From Vibrio aquaticus (GTDB lineage: Bacteria > Pseudomonadota > Gammaproteobacteria > Enterobacterales > Vibrionaceae): a stretch of DNA of 64,000 nt. Position 1 is the first letter of the stretch. Each line of letters starts with the position of its first letter. The DNA lies in contig NZ_RXZH01000001.1 in the NCBI RefSeq assembly GCF_003970385.1, positions 620,001 to 684,000 of the forward strand, read 5' to 3'. Both the position numbers and the translations under genes were made by a program. The notes beneath the pieces were generated by a model. The model had not been told where the DNA came from and did no database searches. It saw only the letters and a program-made list of their open reading frames with translations. Of the stretch, positions 9,708 through 17,284 are shown in pieces.

Positions 9708-9883
9708 AAATTGCCTCCTGTATGACAGGGACAACAGCCGTAGCAACACATGAAAGAAACAACGAATAGATCAATGCACACAAACCCAAGTCGGGTGGTT
9801 TCTTTGAGGTGCAATGAATTGGTAGTGAGCTACGCCTACTAACCCTGTAAATCCAAATAAAGTTGATGGTATGGATGACAGGT

Positions 9884-9895
9884 TTAGTGCTTCAT
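9884..9895 (-). other. Three-codon upstream ORF in the ABC-F leader
   Basis: In the roughly 200-base leader, ATG AAG CAC TAA (Met-Lys-His-stop) follows AGGAG at 9907-9911 with an 11-base gap. Short leader peptides upstream of antibiotic-resistance ABC-F genes can act in attenuation. Here the candidate is tiny and the spacing a little long, so it may be coincidence. Confidence 0.3.
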
Positions 9896-9928
9896 ATTGG
9901 CGTAAACTCCTAAAGAAATGATGCGGTG

Positions 9929-9958
9929 AGTATAGCGGTTTTCATCTGTGGCTAACAA
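9929..9958 (-). promoter_or_regulatory. Promoter of the ABC-F gene
   Basis: On the minus strand TTGTTA (9953-9958) and TATACT (9929-9934) are 18 bases apart. Transcription from here would give a 5' leader of more than 200 bases before the ATG at 9707. Confidence 0.5.
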
Positions 9959-10080
9959 GGGGGAGTGGTCACAATTCATTCAACTTGTTATCTAGACAAT
10001 ATTCCACTGAACACAACTTTGTTCATCCTTAGCAAGAATAAGTACAATAAGAATATGTTATTTAAAGAGTTGGACGACTC

Positions 10081-11412
10081 ATGTCACTCAAAGAAATCCT
10101 TCAAATAGGTAATGTGCGCAATTTCCTGATTTTTCGTAGCAGTTACTTTGCTCGCTTTTACTACCCTGTTTTCACGCTACTCTATTTGGATTACGGCCTA
10201 ACCCTTTCTCAGTTCGCCATGCTGAATGTGGTTTGGGCTGCCACCATTGTACTTGCCGAAGTCCCATCGGGCGCATTTGCTGACACTCTGGGGCGCAAGA
10301 AATTGGTCGTACTTTCATCCATCGTAATGTTTATTGAAATTGCGATGATCGCCTTTGTGCCCACCGGAAACCTCGACCTTGTCTTCTTCGTATTTCTCAT
10401 CAACCGAGTCTTGAGTGGTTTAGCCATGGCACTGGCCAGTGGCGCCGATGAAGCGCTCGCTTACGACACCTTGAAAGATCAGGGCAAAGAAGATTTATGG
10501 CCACGTATCTTGCAGATTCAGCTTCGCCTCTCTTCTGGTATCGGTATCTTTGTTACTCTGCTCGGTGCTGCAATGTATGATGTGAACTTTATGGCAAACG
10601 TCTTCCATTTACTTGGTTTTGCTGAACCAGAAACCACCCAAGACATCATGCGCATTCCGGTTTACGCCACTTTGCTAGTCGCTTTGGTCGCCATGTATGC
10701 CGCGTTCAGCATGAGAGAAGAGAAGAAAACCTTGCCGAGTGATGGTGGTAAACTTGCCACCACAATGGCGAGCCTAAAGTTGACCTTAGAAACGGGCAAG
10801 TGGGTCACGTCGACACCGTACGTACTGTTTATTCTGCTTTACTACAGCTTGTTTGAGCACACATCACGCATGTTTTTGACCATGAATAGCCAATACTATA
10901 GTGCGATTAACATTCCGATCATTTACTTCGGCATGATTGGGGCAGGCGTAAGCGGGCTAAAGATTCTACTGGCTGGTCAGAGCCGCCGCTTAGCTGAGTC
11001 TGTCGCACCCAAACCGTTTATCTTGATGATGGGGCTGGCGAGCATAGCAACCTACTATTGGATTAGCTTGGGTTGGTCTATTTATGGCGTGATCCCAGCA
11101 TTGGTGCTGATTTTTATCATCATGACAATGAACATTTTCATCAGCTACCACCTGAATAGAAAAACCGAATCGCACAACCGAGCGACGGTGCTGAGCTTCA
11201 AGGGACTGATGTTTAACTTAGGCTATGGTTCGATTGGTATGCTGTATGCCTACTACTACAAACTGCTCTCACAGAACTACACCGAAGAACAGATCGCCGA
11301 GCACATTGACTTTATTGCTTCGCTGTCATCATTTGTTTATTACTTTGCGTTTTTGTTTATTGCTATCAGTATGGCTTTCTACGTCAAAGATAAGAAGCAA
11401 CCCATCTTTTAA
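10081..11412 (+). CDS. MFS transporter
   Basis: A 443-residue integral membrane protein of the major facilitator superfamily with about twelve predicted helices. The loop 2-3 motif is visible as GAFADTLGRKK after the helix TIVLAEVPSG. Substrate cannot be read from the sequence; a drug or small-metabolite exporter is the usual annotation. It is read rightward, divergent from the ABC-F gene, with about 370 bases between the two start codons that must hold both promoters. No partner gene is linked. Confidence 0.88.
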   Translation: MSLKEILQIGNVRNFLIFRSSYFARFYYPVFTLLYLDYGLTLSQFAMLNVVWAATIVLAEVPSGAFADTLGRKKLVVLSSIVMFIEIAMIAFVPTGNLDLVFFVFLINRVLSGLAMALASGADEALAYDTLKDQGKEDLWPRILQIQLRLSSGIGIFVTLLGAAMYDVNFMANVFHLLGFAEPETTQDIMRIPVYATLLVALVAMYAAFSMREEKKTLPSDGGKLATTMASLKLTLETGKWVTSTPYVLFILLYYSLFEHTSRMFLTMNSQYYSAINIPIIYFGMIGAGVSGLKILLAGQSRRLAESVAPKPFILMMGLASIATYYWISLGWSIYGVIPALVLIFIIMTMNIFISYHLNRKTESHNRATVLSFKGLMFNLGYGSIGMLYAYYYKLLSQNYTEEQIAEHIDFIASLSSFVYYFAFLFIAISMAFYVKDKKQPIF

Positions 11413-11442
11413 GTCTCTCGTTTAAATGGCCCCAAAAACAAA

Positions 11443-11466
11443 AAGGCGAACGGTTAAGTTCGCCTT
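11443..11466 (-). terminator. Terminator between converging MFS and LysE genes
   Basis: AAGGCGAAC and GTTCGCCTT form a 9-pair stem. On the minus strand it is followed by TTTTTGTTTTT, so it mainly serves the LysE gene. It may also stop transcripts from the MFS side. Confidence 0.8.
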
Positions 11467-11499
11467 CCTGCTTATGATTCGATTTTTAAGCGCTCAGTA

Positions 11500-12111
11500 T
11501 TATGCCAACTGGACGACAATTTCATTCACCACAGGGACGACTGAAAGCACGAGCAAGCCTGACATAATGTAGTTGAACACCATTCGACTCTTACTGCTCT
11601 TGAGGATATTTTTCAGCACTGAACCGAACATCAGCCATACCCCTACACATGGGAACGATACGATGAAAAAGGTCGTGGCAATCATCATATTCTGACTGAG
11701 AAAGCTGTCTCCAACGGTGGTGAAAGCCGCGATAGCACCCGTTGCAACCACCCAAGCTTTACCATTTACCCACTGAAACAATGCGCCTTTCATAAAGGTC
11801 AGAGGCTTTTGTTGCTGGCTAGATTCCACCTCCCCTGCCGAACGGGCAATGAGCCAAGCAAGGTAGAGTAAATAAAGGACACCGACACACTTAATCACGA
11901 AGTGTAAGCTAGGAAAGAGCTCAAAGAGCTGAGCGAAGCCCATCCCAACGAGCAACAGCATGATGGTAAAGCCAACACAGATGCCCGTGAGTAGCGGTAA
12001 GCTCTTCTTAACGCCAAAGTTAACGCCGGATGTCATGACCATAATATTGTTTGGACCAGGGGTCACCGACGATGACACGGCAAACAACGCAACAGCGAAA
12101 AGGTATTCCAT
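11500..12111 (-). CDS. LysE/RhtB family exporter
   Basis: A 203-residue inner-membrane exporter of the LysE/RhtB superfamily, with six predicted helices and the family N-terminus SSVTPGPNNIMVMTSG. Members export amino acids or related metabolites by proton exchange. The middle GALFQWVNGKAWVVATGAI matches the conserved core (usually NPK, here NGK). It is a single gene with its own terminator. The substrate cannot be named. Confidence 0.9.
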   Translation of the reverse strand: MEYLFAVALFAVSSSVTPGPNNIMVMTSGVNFGVKKSLPLLTGICVGFTIMLLLVGMGFAQLFELFPSLHFVIKCVGVLYLLYLAWLIARSAGEVESSQQQKPLTFMKGALFQWVNGKAWVVATGAIAAFTTVGDSFLSQNMMIATTFFIVSFPCVGVWLMFGSVLKNILKSSKSRMVFNYIMSGLLVLSVVPVVNEIVVQLA

Positions 12112-12192
12112 GTAGCTATCCTTACTCTTATTCTCCTTGTAGACATTACATGGTGACTGGCTATAAATTAATCAACCTTTCCTATCAATTAT

Positions 12193-12342
12193 TCAAAATA
12201 GATTCAGTAAAAGGATGGACATCAAGCTACCGACTAAGAAGCTTGGCGTATGGAAACTGACTCTTTGACTGCTGTAATACTCTCTTTGAATCTCTTCTTG
12301 GTAGCTTTTTGTCGCCAATTCCTTGATGTAGTTGTTTTGCAT
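12193..12342 (-). CDS. Small 49-residue membrane protein under a SoxR-type promoter
   Basis: A short gene with a strong ribosome binding site (AAGGAGAGCAC before ATG) at 12342. The product is 49 residues: a charged N-terminal part (MQNNYIKELATKSYQEEIQ), then a basic/aromatic stretch and a C-terminal hydrophobic segment FLVGSLMSILLLNLF able to span or touch the membrane. About 40 bases upstream lies a SoxR-type promoter. I know no family for it. Start signal, length and promoter position make it likely real. A role in the redox-stress response is inferred from the promoter only. Confidence 0.7.
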   Translation of the reverse strand: MQNNYIKELATKSYQEEIQREYYSSQRVSFHTPSFLVGSLMSILLLNLF

Positions 12343-12385
12343 AATGTGCTCTCCTTGTTTCTACCGGAAACGTTTTGATGGGAAA

Positions 12386-12416
12386 AGCTTAGAACCTCAA
12401 GTTAAGTTGAGGTCAA
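12386..12416 (-). promoter_or_regulatory. SoxR-type promoter (leftward, small membrane protein)
   Basis: Minus-strand TTGACC (12411-12416) and TAAGCT (12386-12391) with a 19-base spacer. The dyad CCTCAAGTTAAGTTGAGG at 12395-12412 differs at one base from the E. coli soxS operator CCTCAAGTTAACTTGAGG. This is the signature of a redox-activated SoxR promoter. Confidence 0.85.
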
Positions 12417-12453
12417 CGGCAAAATCAGAAAAACGACAAAATTAATTTTGTTG

Positions 12454-12484
12454 TTGACCTCTACCTAGGTTGAGGTTTTAGCCT
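12454..12484 (+). promoter_or_regulatory. SoxR-type promoter (rightward, flavodoxin-like gene)
   Basis: TTGACC (12454-12459) and a weak -10 TAGCCT (12479-12484) are again 19 bases apart, with the dyad CCTCTACCTAGGTTGAGG at 12458-12475. It is back to back with the leftward SoxR promoter. An AT palindrome (ACAAAATTAATTTTGT, 12436-12451) sits between the two. Confidence 0.8.
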
Positions 12485-12534
12485 CTGTTCATTCCCAATT
12501 ACACATATCTCGCACAACATAAATGGAAATGAAC

Positions 12535-13110
12535 ATGACAAAAATTGCGATTATTTACTTCAGTCAAACAGGCGTCACGAATCAACTAGCCCAAGCGATG
12601 GCCACCAGCATTGAACAGCAAGGTGAATTCGAGATTTTCTCTCACCAAATCTCAGGCAAAGAGATCCTCGAGGGCCGTTTCATCAATTCAGAATTATTTT
12701 CCACCCTCTCCGAGTGCCAAGCAATTATCTTTGGATCGCCTACCTATATGGGTAACGTATCTGCTCAGTTCAAAGCCTTTGCCGATGCCAGCAGCGAAAC
12801 ATGGGGCGCGCAACAATGGGCAGGAAAGATCGCGGCAGGCTTTACCAGTGGTGGATCTCCTAATGGCGATCAATCATGCACTCTGCAATACATGCAAACT
12901 CTCGCGAGCCAACATGGCATGCTTTGGGTCGGATTAGATGCCATTAGCAATTCCGGCGAACAAGGTCTTAACCGATTGGGTTCGCAAGTTGGCGTTGTGG
13001 CGCAGGACCTTGAGGGTTCTCTTCACCCGTCTGACCGAGCGACCGCAGAATACCTTGGCCAGCGCGTTGCTTTACTCGCCGAACGCTTAAGCACCGCCTC
13101 TGCAAAATAG
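12535..13110 (+). CDS. Flavodoxin-fold NAD(P)H/quinone oxidoreductase-like protein
   Basis: A soluble flavodoxin-fold protein of 191 residues related to WrbA/FMN-reductase proteins. The FMN phosphate loop is YFSQTGVTNQLA near the N-terminus and a second FMN contact is GSPTYMGNVSAQFKAF. The C-terminal third has the usual SGEQGLNRLGSQVG turn. Such enzymes often reduce quinones by two electrons, which fits control by the SoxR-type promoter upstream, since SoxR responds to redox-cycling compounds. I start at 12535, where GGAAA stands five bases upstream; ATG at 12523 is also in frame but lacks a binding site. Confidence 0.85.
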   Translation: MTKIAIIYFSQTGVTNQLAQAMATSIEQQGEFEIFSHQISGKEILEGRFINSELFSTLSECQAIIFGSPTYMGNVSAQFKAFADASSETWGAQQWAGKIAAGFTSGGSPNGDQSCTLQYMQTLASQHGMLWVGLDAISNSGEQGLNRLGSQVGVVAQDLEGSLHPSDRATAEYLGQRVALLAERLSTASAK

Positions 13111-13181
13111 TTACGGTTTGACTGAAAGCGAATCGGTTTACTTCGGTTTCGCTTGGCGTATGATAGCGGCTCCAAACAAGA

Positions 13182-14108
13182 ATGATGAGAACGAGAATGA
13201 ATGCGAAATTCACACAGATGATCCCAGTTGGCGTCCGCTTTATGCTGCTGTCGGCGTTAGGTTTTGCCCTAATGTCTGCCTGTGTGAAATACGTGAGCGA
13301 GTACGGCATCCCTCTGTTTGAGATTGTTGCGGCTCGTGCGTTGGTCTCTCTCATCATCAGTTATATCGACATCAAGCGTAAACGTCTGTCTGTTTGGGGT
13401 AACAACAAACCTCTGCTTATGGTCCGAGGCGTTGTTGGTACACTCGCACTGATGTGTGTGTACTACTCTGTCACTACTTTGCCTTTGGCCGAAGCCACCA
13501 TTTTGCAATACGTTCACCCTGTGTTTACTGCCCTACTTGGCGTGCTGTTCCTAAAAGAACGTATTCAGGGTGCAACGATGATTTGTATCGCTCTCTGTTT
13601 GGTTGGACTTGGCTTTATGGTTCAACCAAGTCTTGCAAATTCGACGACCCAAGCATTACCTATATTCAGCGTCACCATGGCTTTGATTGGCGCACTGGGC
13701 AGTTCCATCGCTTATGTGATTGTGCGTAAGCTGAGCCAAACAGAAGACAGCTCAGTGATCATCTTTTACTTCCCACTGGTGGCCTTGCCAACGTCTGTCG
13801 CACTGATGTGGAATGACTTTGTTGTGCCGAGCTTGACCCTGACCTTTATGTTGGTACTTGTCGGTATCTTCACTCAGATTGGCCAATACGGTCTAACCAA
13901 AGCGATGCAAACCCAAGCTGCGGGCAAGGCCTCGGCTTACTCTTACGTTCAAATCGTCTTTTCGGCTCTGCTTGGGGTCGTGTTGTTCAACGAGATCCCT
14001 TCGGTTTGGACTTACATCGGCGGCAGCTTAATTGTCACTGGTGCGTTGATTAACGTATTTGGCAAAAAGTTACTGCCTAAACGCACCAGCGAAGCAAAGT
14101 CATCTTAG
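13182..14108 (+). CDS. DMT superfamily (EamA) transporter
   Basis: A 308-residue inner-membrane protein with ten predicted helices arranged as two EamA repeats (about residues 16-150 and 165-295). Conserved turns include YVHPVFTALLGVLFLKERI and its counterpart YVQIVFSALLGVVLFNEIP. These proteins export metabolites such as amino acids or nucleotide-related compounds; the substrate is unknown. The start may instead be the ATG at 13197, which is preceded by GAGAACGAGA. It converges with the next DMT gene and their stop codons overlap by 4 bases. Confidence 0.88.
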   Translation: MMRTRMNAKFTQMIPVGVRFMLLSALGFALMSACVKYVSEYGIPLFEIVAARALVSLIISYIDIKRKRLSVWGNNKPLLMVRGVVGTLALMCVYYSVTTLPLAEATILQYVHPVFTALLGVLFLKERIQGATMICIALCLVGLGFMVQPSLANSTTQALPIFSVTMALIGALGSSIAYVIVRKLSQTEDSSVIIFYFPLVALPTSVALMWNDFVVPSLTLTFMLVLVGIFTQIGQYGLTKAMQTQAAGKASAYSYVQIVFSALLGVVLFNEIPSVWTYIGGSLIVTGALINVFGKKLLPKRTSEAKSS

Positions 14109-15037
14109 TGAGAATCAGCTAAGGCGAGCTTTGATTTCTTTCGCCATTGAGAAACCAATTTCGGTGCTAGGGCGCACATCATATTCGCACCAATGATCAA
14201 GCCAAGCCCTAGCCACTGAAAGGCGTGGTATGTTTGGTCGAAAAAGCACAATTGCCAAATCGCGGTAAAAATCAGATTGGTGAAAATCAGTGGCGCAAGC
14301 TGCGAGTTTGATTGGGCCAATTTGTACGCCTTAGCCCTAAATACTTGGGTGTTGATGATGAACATCGCAAGTAACACAACTGCCCCAATTAACCATTCTA
14401 TTCTTACATCTGACGAGACCATCACTTGCGGGCCGCTCACTAGATTGAACATGACAATCGGCACGATAATCAGAGTGGCAAAAACAAAAGTCCAAAAGTT
14501 GATTTCAAAGGCATTGAGATCCGTTTTGCTCGCTCGATACAAACTCAACTGGGACCCTGCATTGAGCATTCCTGCGCACAGCCCAACCAAGAGTTCAGGC
14601 CGAAATTCAAAGCCCGAGATATCCCCAGCTAACAGAATCACGCCTAAAAAGGTTAAACCAAGGCCAAGCATATTCAATCGGCTGACTCTGACTGAAAAGA
14701 TTAGCTTTTCTAACAAAGGGATAAACAGTGGTCCCGTGCTAAACAGCACCACACTTTCTACCAAGCTCAGATGCTGTAAGGCATAGATAAAACAGACTTG
14801 GCACAAGCCAATACATAGTGCCCGCACCCAGAGCGGCTTGAGTAATGAGCGTTGTGGAAGACGCATTTTTTTCAAACCCAACACTGCAAATAAAATAAGT
14901 GCAGGCGTTAAAAAACGTAATAAACTGAGCAGTGTGCCGTCTAGATACTGAGTAAGATACTTGGAAAAAAGACCGGTTAATGACAAACTGAAAGTAGACG
15001 ACAACATGAACAACACTGGGTACAACTGATTAGGCAT
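14105..15037 (-). CDS. DMT superfamily (EamA) transporter
   Basis: A second ten-helix EamA-type transporter, 310 residues, read leftward and overlapping the tail of the previous one. The two are not close copies: their helices and loops differ throughout, so this is not a recent duplication. The LysR-type gene next to it starts 90 bases away on the opposite strand, the usual layout of a LysR regulator and the exporter it controls. Substrate unknown. Confidence 0.87.
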   Translation of the reverse strand: MPNQLYPVLFMLSSTFSLSLTGLFSKYLTQYLDGTLLSLLRFLTPALILFAVLGLKKMRLPQRSLLKPLWVRALCIGLCQVCFIYALQHLSLVESVVLFSTGPLFIPLLEKLIFSVRVSRLNMLGLGLTFLGVILLAGDISGFEFRPELLVGLCAGMLNAGSQLSLYRASKTDLNAFEINFWTFVFATLIIVPIVMFNLVSGPQVMVSSDVRIEWLIGAVVLLAMFIINTQVFRAKAYKLAQSNSQLAPLIFTNLIFTAIWQLCFFDQTYHAFQWLGLGLIIGANMMCALAPKLVSQWRKKSKLALADSH

Positions 15038-15127
15038 AATTCCTCCCTTGTTGGCCCAAAGTGTAGTGGTTCAATTGGCAAACGAATAACGCGTAAAATT
15101 GACAGATTATGTAAGAAAAACTAACAG

Positions 15128-16015
15128 ATGAAAAAATACGCTCCGCTTAAGTCTCTCTACTCTTTTGTTGCTGTTGCTGAAACAGGCAGCATGACAGAGG
15201 CAGCCAACCAACTGAGTGTCAGCCACTCGGCCGTCAGCCAAGCGATCAAATCCTTGGAGCAGCAGTTAGGACAAGCGTTATTCCAACGTGTCGGCCGCAA
15301 TGTCACGCTCAATGCCAATGGCCGAAAATACTACAAGCAAGTCGCCCCTGCCTTAGAGAAGATCGTTCAGGCGACCCAATCCATGATTGAAGAACAACAC
15401 AGTCACCGTCTCACACTTAATATGGTTAACTCGTTGGCGATGCATTGGTGGATTCCTAGGGTGAACCAAATCAATCAATTTGCTCCGCAGTTAGATGTGC
15501 GTATTTCTACCTTAACCGGCAGCTTTACCATGGAGTCAGAAGGGGTCGATGTGGCGATCATTCACGGTAAAACCGACCAGTGGCAAGACTACTATTGCGA
15601 GCGATTAGCCCAAGACGAATTGATCATGGTCGCCAGCCCTGAACTGGTTGATGACAATACAACACCACAATCGCTGCTCGCTCAATATCCAGCGATCATT
15701 GCCGCCAATGATAGGCGCAAGCATGACTGGCAAGTATGGTGCTCCCATTATCAACTCGATGTACCCGACTCTGCCCACAACCTTAGCTTTTCAGCGTCCG
15801 TACAAGCGGTACAGGCTGCTACGCGAAAGCTTGGGGTCTTTGTTACTCATCGCCAATTTATTCGTGACGATGTCGAACACGGGATGCTTGTAGAAGTGGG
15901 CGATGCGGTGATTAATCCGCACCAAGATTTCTATTTTGCTTGTGCGCCTGACAAGTTAAAGAATGAGAATATCCTCTTGCTGCGCAGTTGGTTAAGAAGT
16001 GAGTTTAGCGGCTGA
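15128..16015 (+). CDS. LysR family transcriptional regulator
   Basis: A 295-residue LysR-type regulator. The N-terminal winged helix reads GSMTEAANQLSVSHSAVSQAIKSLE, with GcvA-like features (SHSAVSQAIK, VGRNVTLNANG). The effector domain occupies about residues 90-290. It diverges from the DMT transporter at 14105-15037, whose promoter it probably controls; the ligand is unknown. The ATG is nine bases into the short open stretch after the shared intergenic region, and no better start is seen. Confidence 0.9.
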   Translation: MKKYAPLKSLYSFVAVAETGSMTEAANQLSVSHSAVSQAIKSLEQQLGQALFQRVGRNVTLNANGRKYYKQVAPALEKIVQATQSMIEEQHSHRLTLNMVNSLAMHWWIPRVNQINQFAPQLDVRISTLTGSFTMESEGVDVAIIHGKTDQWQDYYCERLAQDELIMVASPELVDDNTTPQSLLAQYPAIIAANDRRKHDWQVWCSHYQLDVPDSAHNLSFSASVQAVQAATRKLGVFVTHRQFIRDDVEHGMLVEVGDAVINPHQDFYFACAPDKLKNENILLLRSWLRSEFSG

Positions 16016-16040
16016 TAGCAGCGCGTAAGACAGGCACAAA

Positions 16041-16073
16041 AAAGCCCAGCGAAGTTGAAGTCGCTAGGCTTTT
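16041..16073. terminator. Bidirectional terminator
   Basis: AAAGCCCAGCGA pairs with TCGCTAGGCTTT (one mismatch) around an 8-base loop, with A/T runs on both sides. It separates the converging LysR and VC0807-type genes. Confidence 0.82.
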
Positions 16074-16094
16074 CATATTTGAGTGAAACAAAGA

Positions 16095-16790
16095 TTACTT
16101 CGTAATGAAGATCTGCTCTGTTTCTAGTGATGTCATTGCGCGAACTTGGCGCCAAACGTAGTAGAAGATACCCATCATCATTACCAAGCTTGGAATCGCA
16201 ATCATTGGGTAGCTGTAGAGCGTCAGTTTGCCGAGCTCTTCGTTAAACTCCGCGGTACCTGCTGGACTGGTGACAATCCACGTCGCCAAGAAATAGTTCA
16301 TCGCTGAAGAAAATGCGAATGTGCTAGCGAACAAGTAGTTGGTGTTCATCAGGCAACGCTCAAAACGCTCTGGGTTGCCCTTCTCTTTCAAACGCTCTTC
16401 AATCAGTGGCATGTTAAGCAGTGCTGGCGTGAAAATCACTTTTTGCACAAATGGGTAACGAGTGAACGTTGAGCCAAGAACCGCTAAACCAATCAGGCCC
16501 GGAATCAACGCTTCTTTCAGCGCCAACCAACGCGTATCAAGCTCAAGCAGGCCGATACCACCCGTCAGCAATACGCTGATAAAGCCAAGGGCTGCGATGA
16601 AGTTAAACTTCTTGTTTCGGATTAGTTCCATGCCGCCAAAAGCGAGAGGGAATGCTAGCGCAACAATCAGCGCAAGCCCTGTTCCGAGATGCTCTTCTCC
16701 ACTGAATTTCATCAAAATAAATGACGGGAGGAAAACGTTGAAAATAATCTCGAACAAAGGGTTCGACTTTTTGTTTGCCGTGTTGCTCAT
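16095..16790 (-). CDS. VC0807-like integral membrane protein
   Basis: A 231-residue membrane protein with about six predicted helices, resembling the Vibrio VC0807 family (N-terminus KKSNPLFEIIFNVFLPSFIL, later NTNYLFASTFAFSSAMNYFLA). No catalytic or transport motif is visible and the function is unknown. I place the start at the ATG giving MSNTANKK, which begins just before the first helix; an ATG at 16907 would add 39 residues that do not look conserved. No strong binding site marks either start. Confidence 0.78.
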   Translation of the reverse strand: MSNTANKKSNPLFEIIFNVFLPSFILMKFSGEEHLGTGLALIVALAFPLAFGGMELIRNKKFNFIAALGFISVLLTGGIGLLELDTRWLALKEALIPGLIGLAVLGSTFTRYPFVQKVIFTPALLNMPLIEERLKEKGNPERFERCLMNTNYLFASTFAFSSAMNYFLATWIVTSPAGTAEFNEELGKLTLYSYPMIAIPSLVMMMGIFYYVWRQVRAMTSLETEQIFITK

Positions 16791-16907
16791 AATATCTAGT
16801 GCACTATTTTTAAAATCTGTGGGGGATTGTTCCCTGATGACGCCAAGATGTAAAGCCTTAAACGTTACCAATGCGTTCATGCTGTGTAACGAGTTATTAA
16901 AATGCAA

Positions 16908-16937
16908 AAGCCCTCAAGCTAATTCAGCCAAGGGCTT
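16908..16937 (-). terminator. Terminator of the DUF3081 gene
   Basis: On the minus strand AAGCCCT and AGGGCTT form a stem around a partly paired loop, followed by a short T run, right after the stop codon at 16942. Confidence 0.65.
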
Positions 16938-16941
16938 AGGT

Positions 16942-17193
16942 CTATTTTGCTAACTGGGCCACTTTCTTTAAGAAACTGTCTCGCAGATGTTCTTGGTCAT
17001 ACTCTAGATGATAGGTATTATGAAAGCCGACTTTCAATTCTACCCCATTCCCTCGCATATAGACGTTGTAACCGTCATAATCAGAGAACGCTTCTACACC
17101 TTCATAGATTTTGCCGTGTTCGGTCGGTGAGCCATTCGTCATGACCGATTCATACGCTTGCAAGATTTTACCTGGGTCGAGTTCATTTTTCAT
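16942..17193 (-). CDS. DUF3081 family small protein
   Basis: An 83-residue soluble protein with the DUF3081 pattern: an N-terminal helix (KILQAYESVMTNG), then GVEAFSDYDGYNVYM and a C-terminal VGFHNTYHLEYD. DUF3081 proteins are small, conserved in Vibrio and relatives, and have no known role. It has no signal peptide. It is a single-gene unit with its own terminator, read toward the VC0807-type gene. Confidence 0.82.
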   Translation of the reverse strand: MKNELDPGKILQAYESVMTNGSPTEHGKIYEGVEAFSDYDGYNVYMRGNGVELKVGFHNTYHLEYDQEHLRDSFLKKVAQLAK

Positions 17194-17284
17194 ACGCCAC
17201 CTTCCTTAGTCTTACCCATTAAGTATGAGCAATAGGTGGCTATTTCGCTAACTCGACCCTTGCGTTAAATCAAACCAAAAGCAG

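Noticed and set aside
12437..12450. AT palindrome CAAAATTAATTTTG between the SoxR-type promoters
   Set aside because: AT-rich palindromes are common by chance; I note it but do not call it an operator.
14277..14786. 169-codon open frame on the plus strand
   Set aside because: It is antisense to the DMT transporter gene and has no family resemblance.
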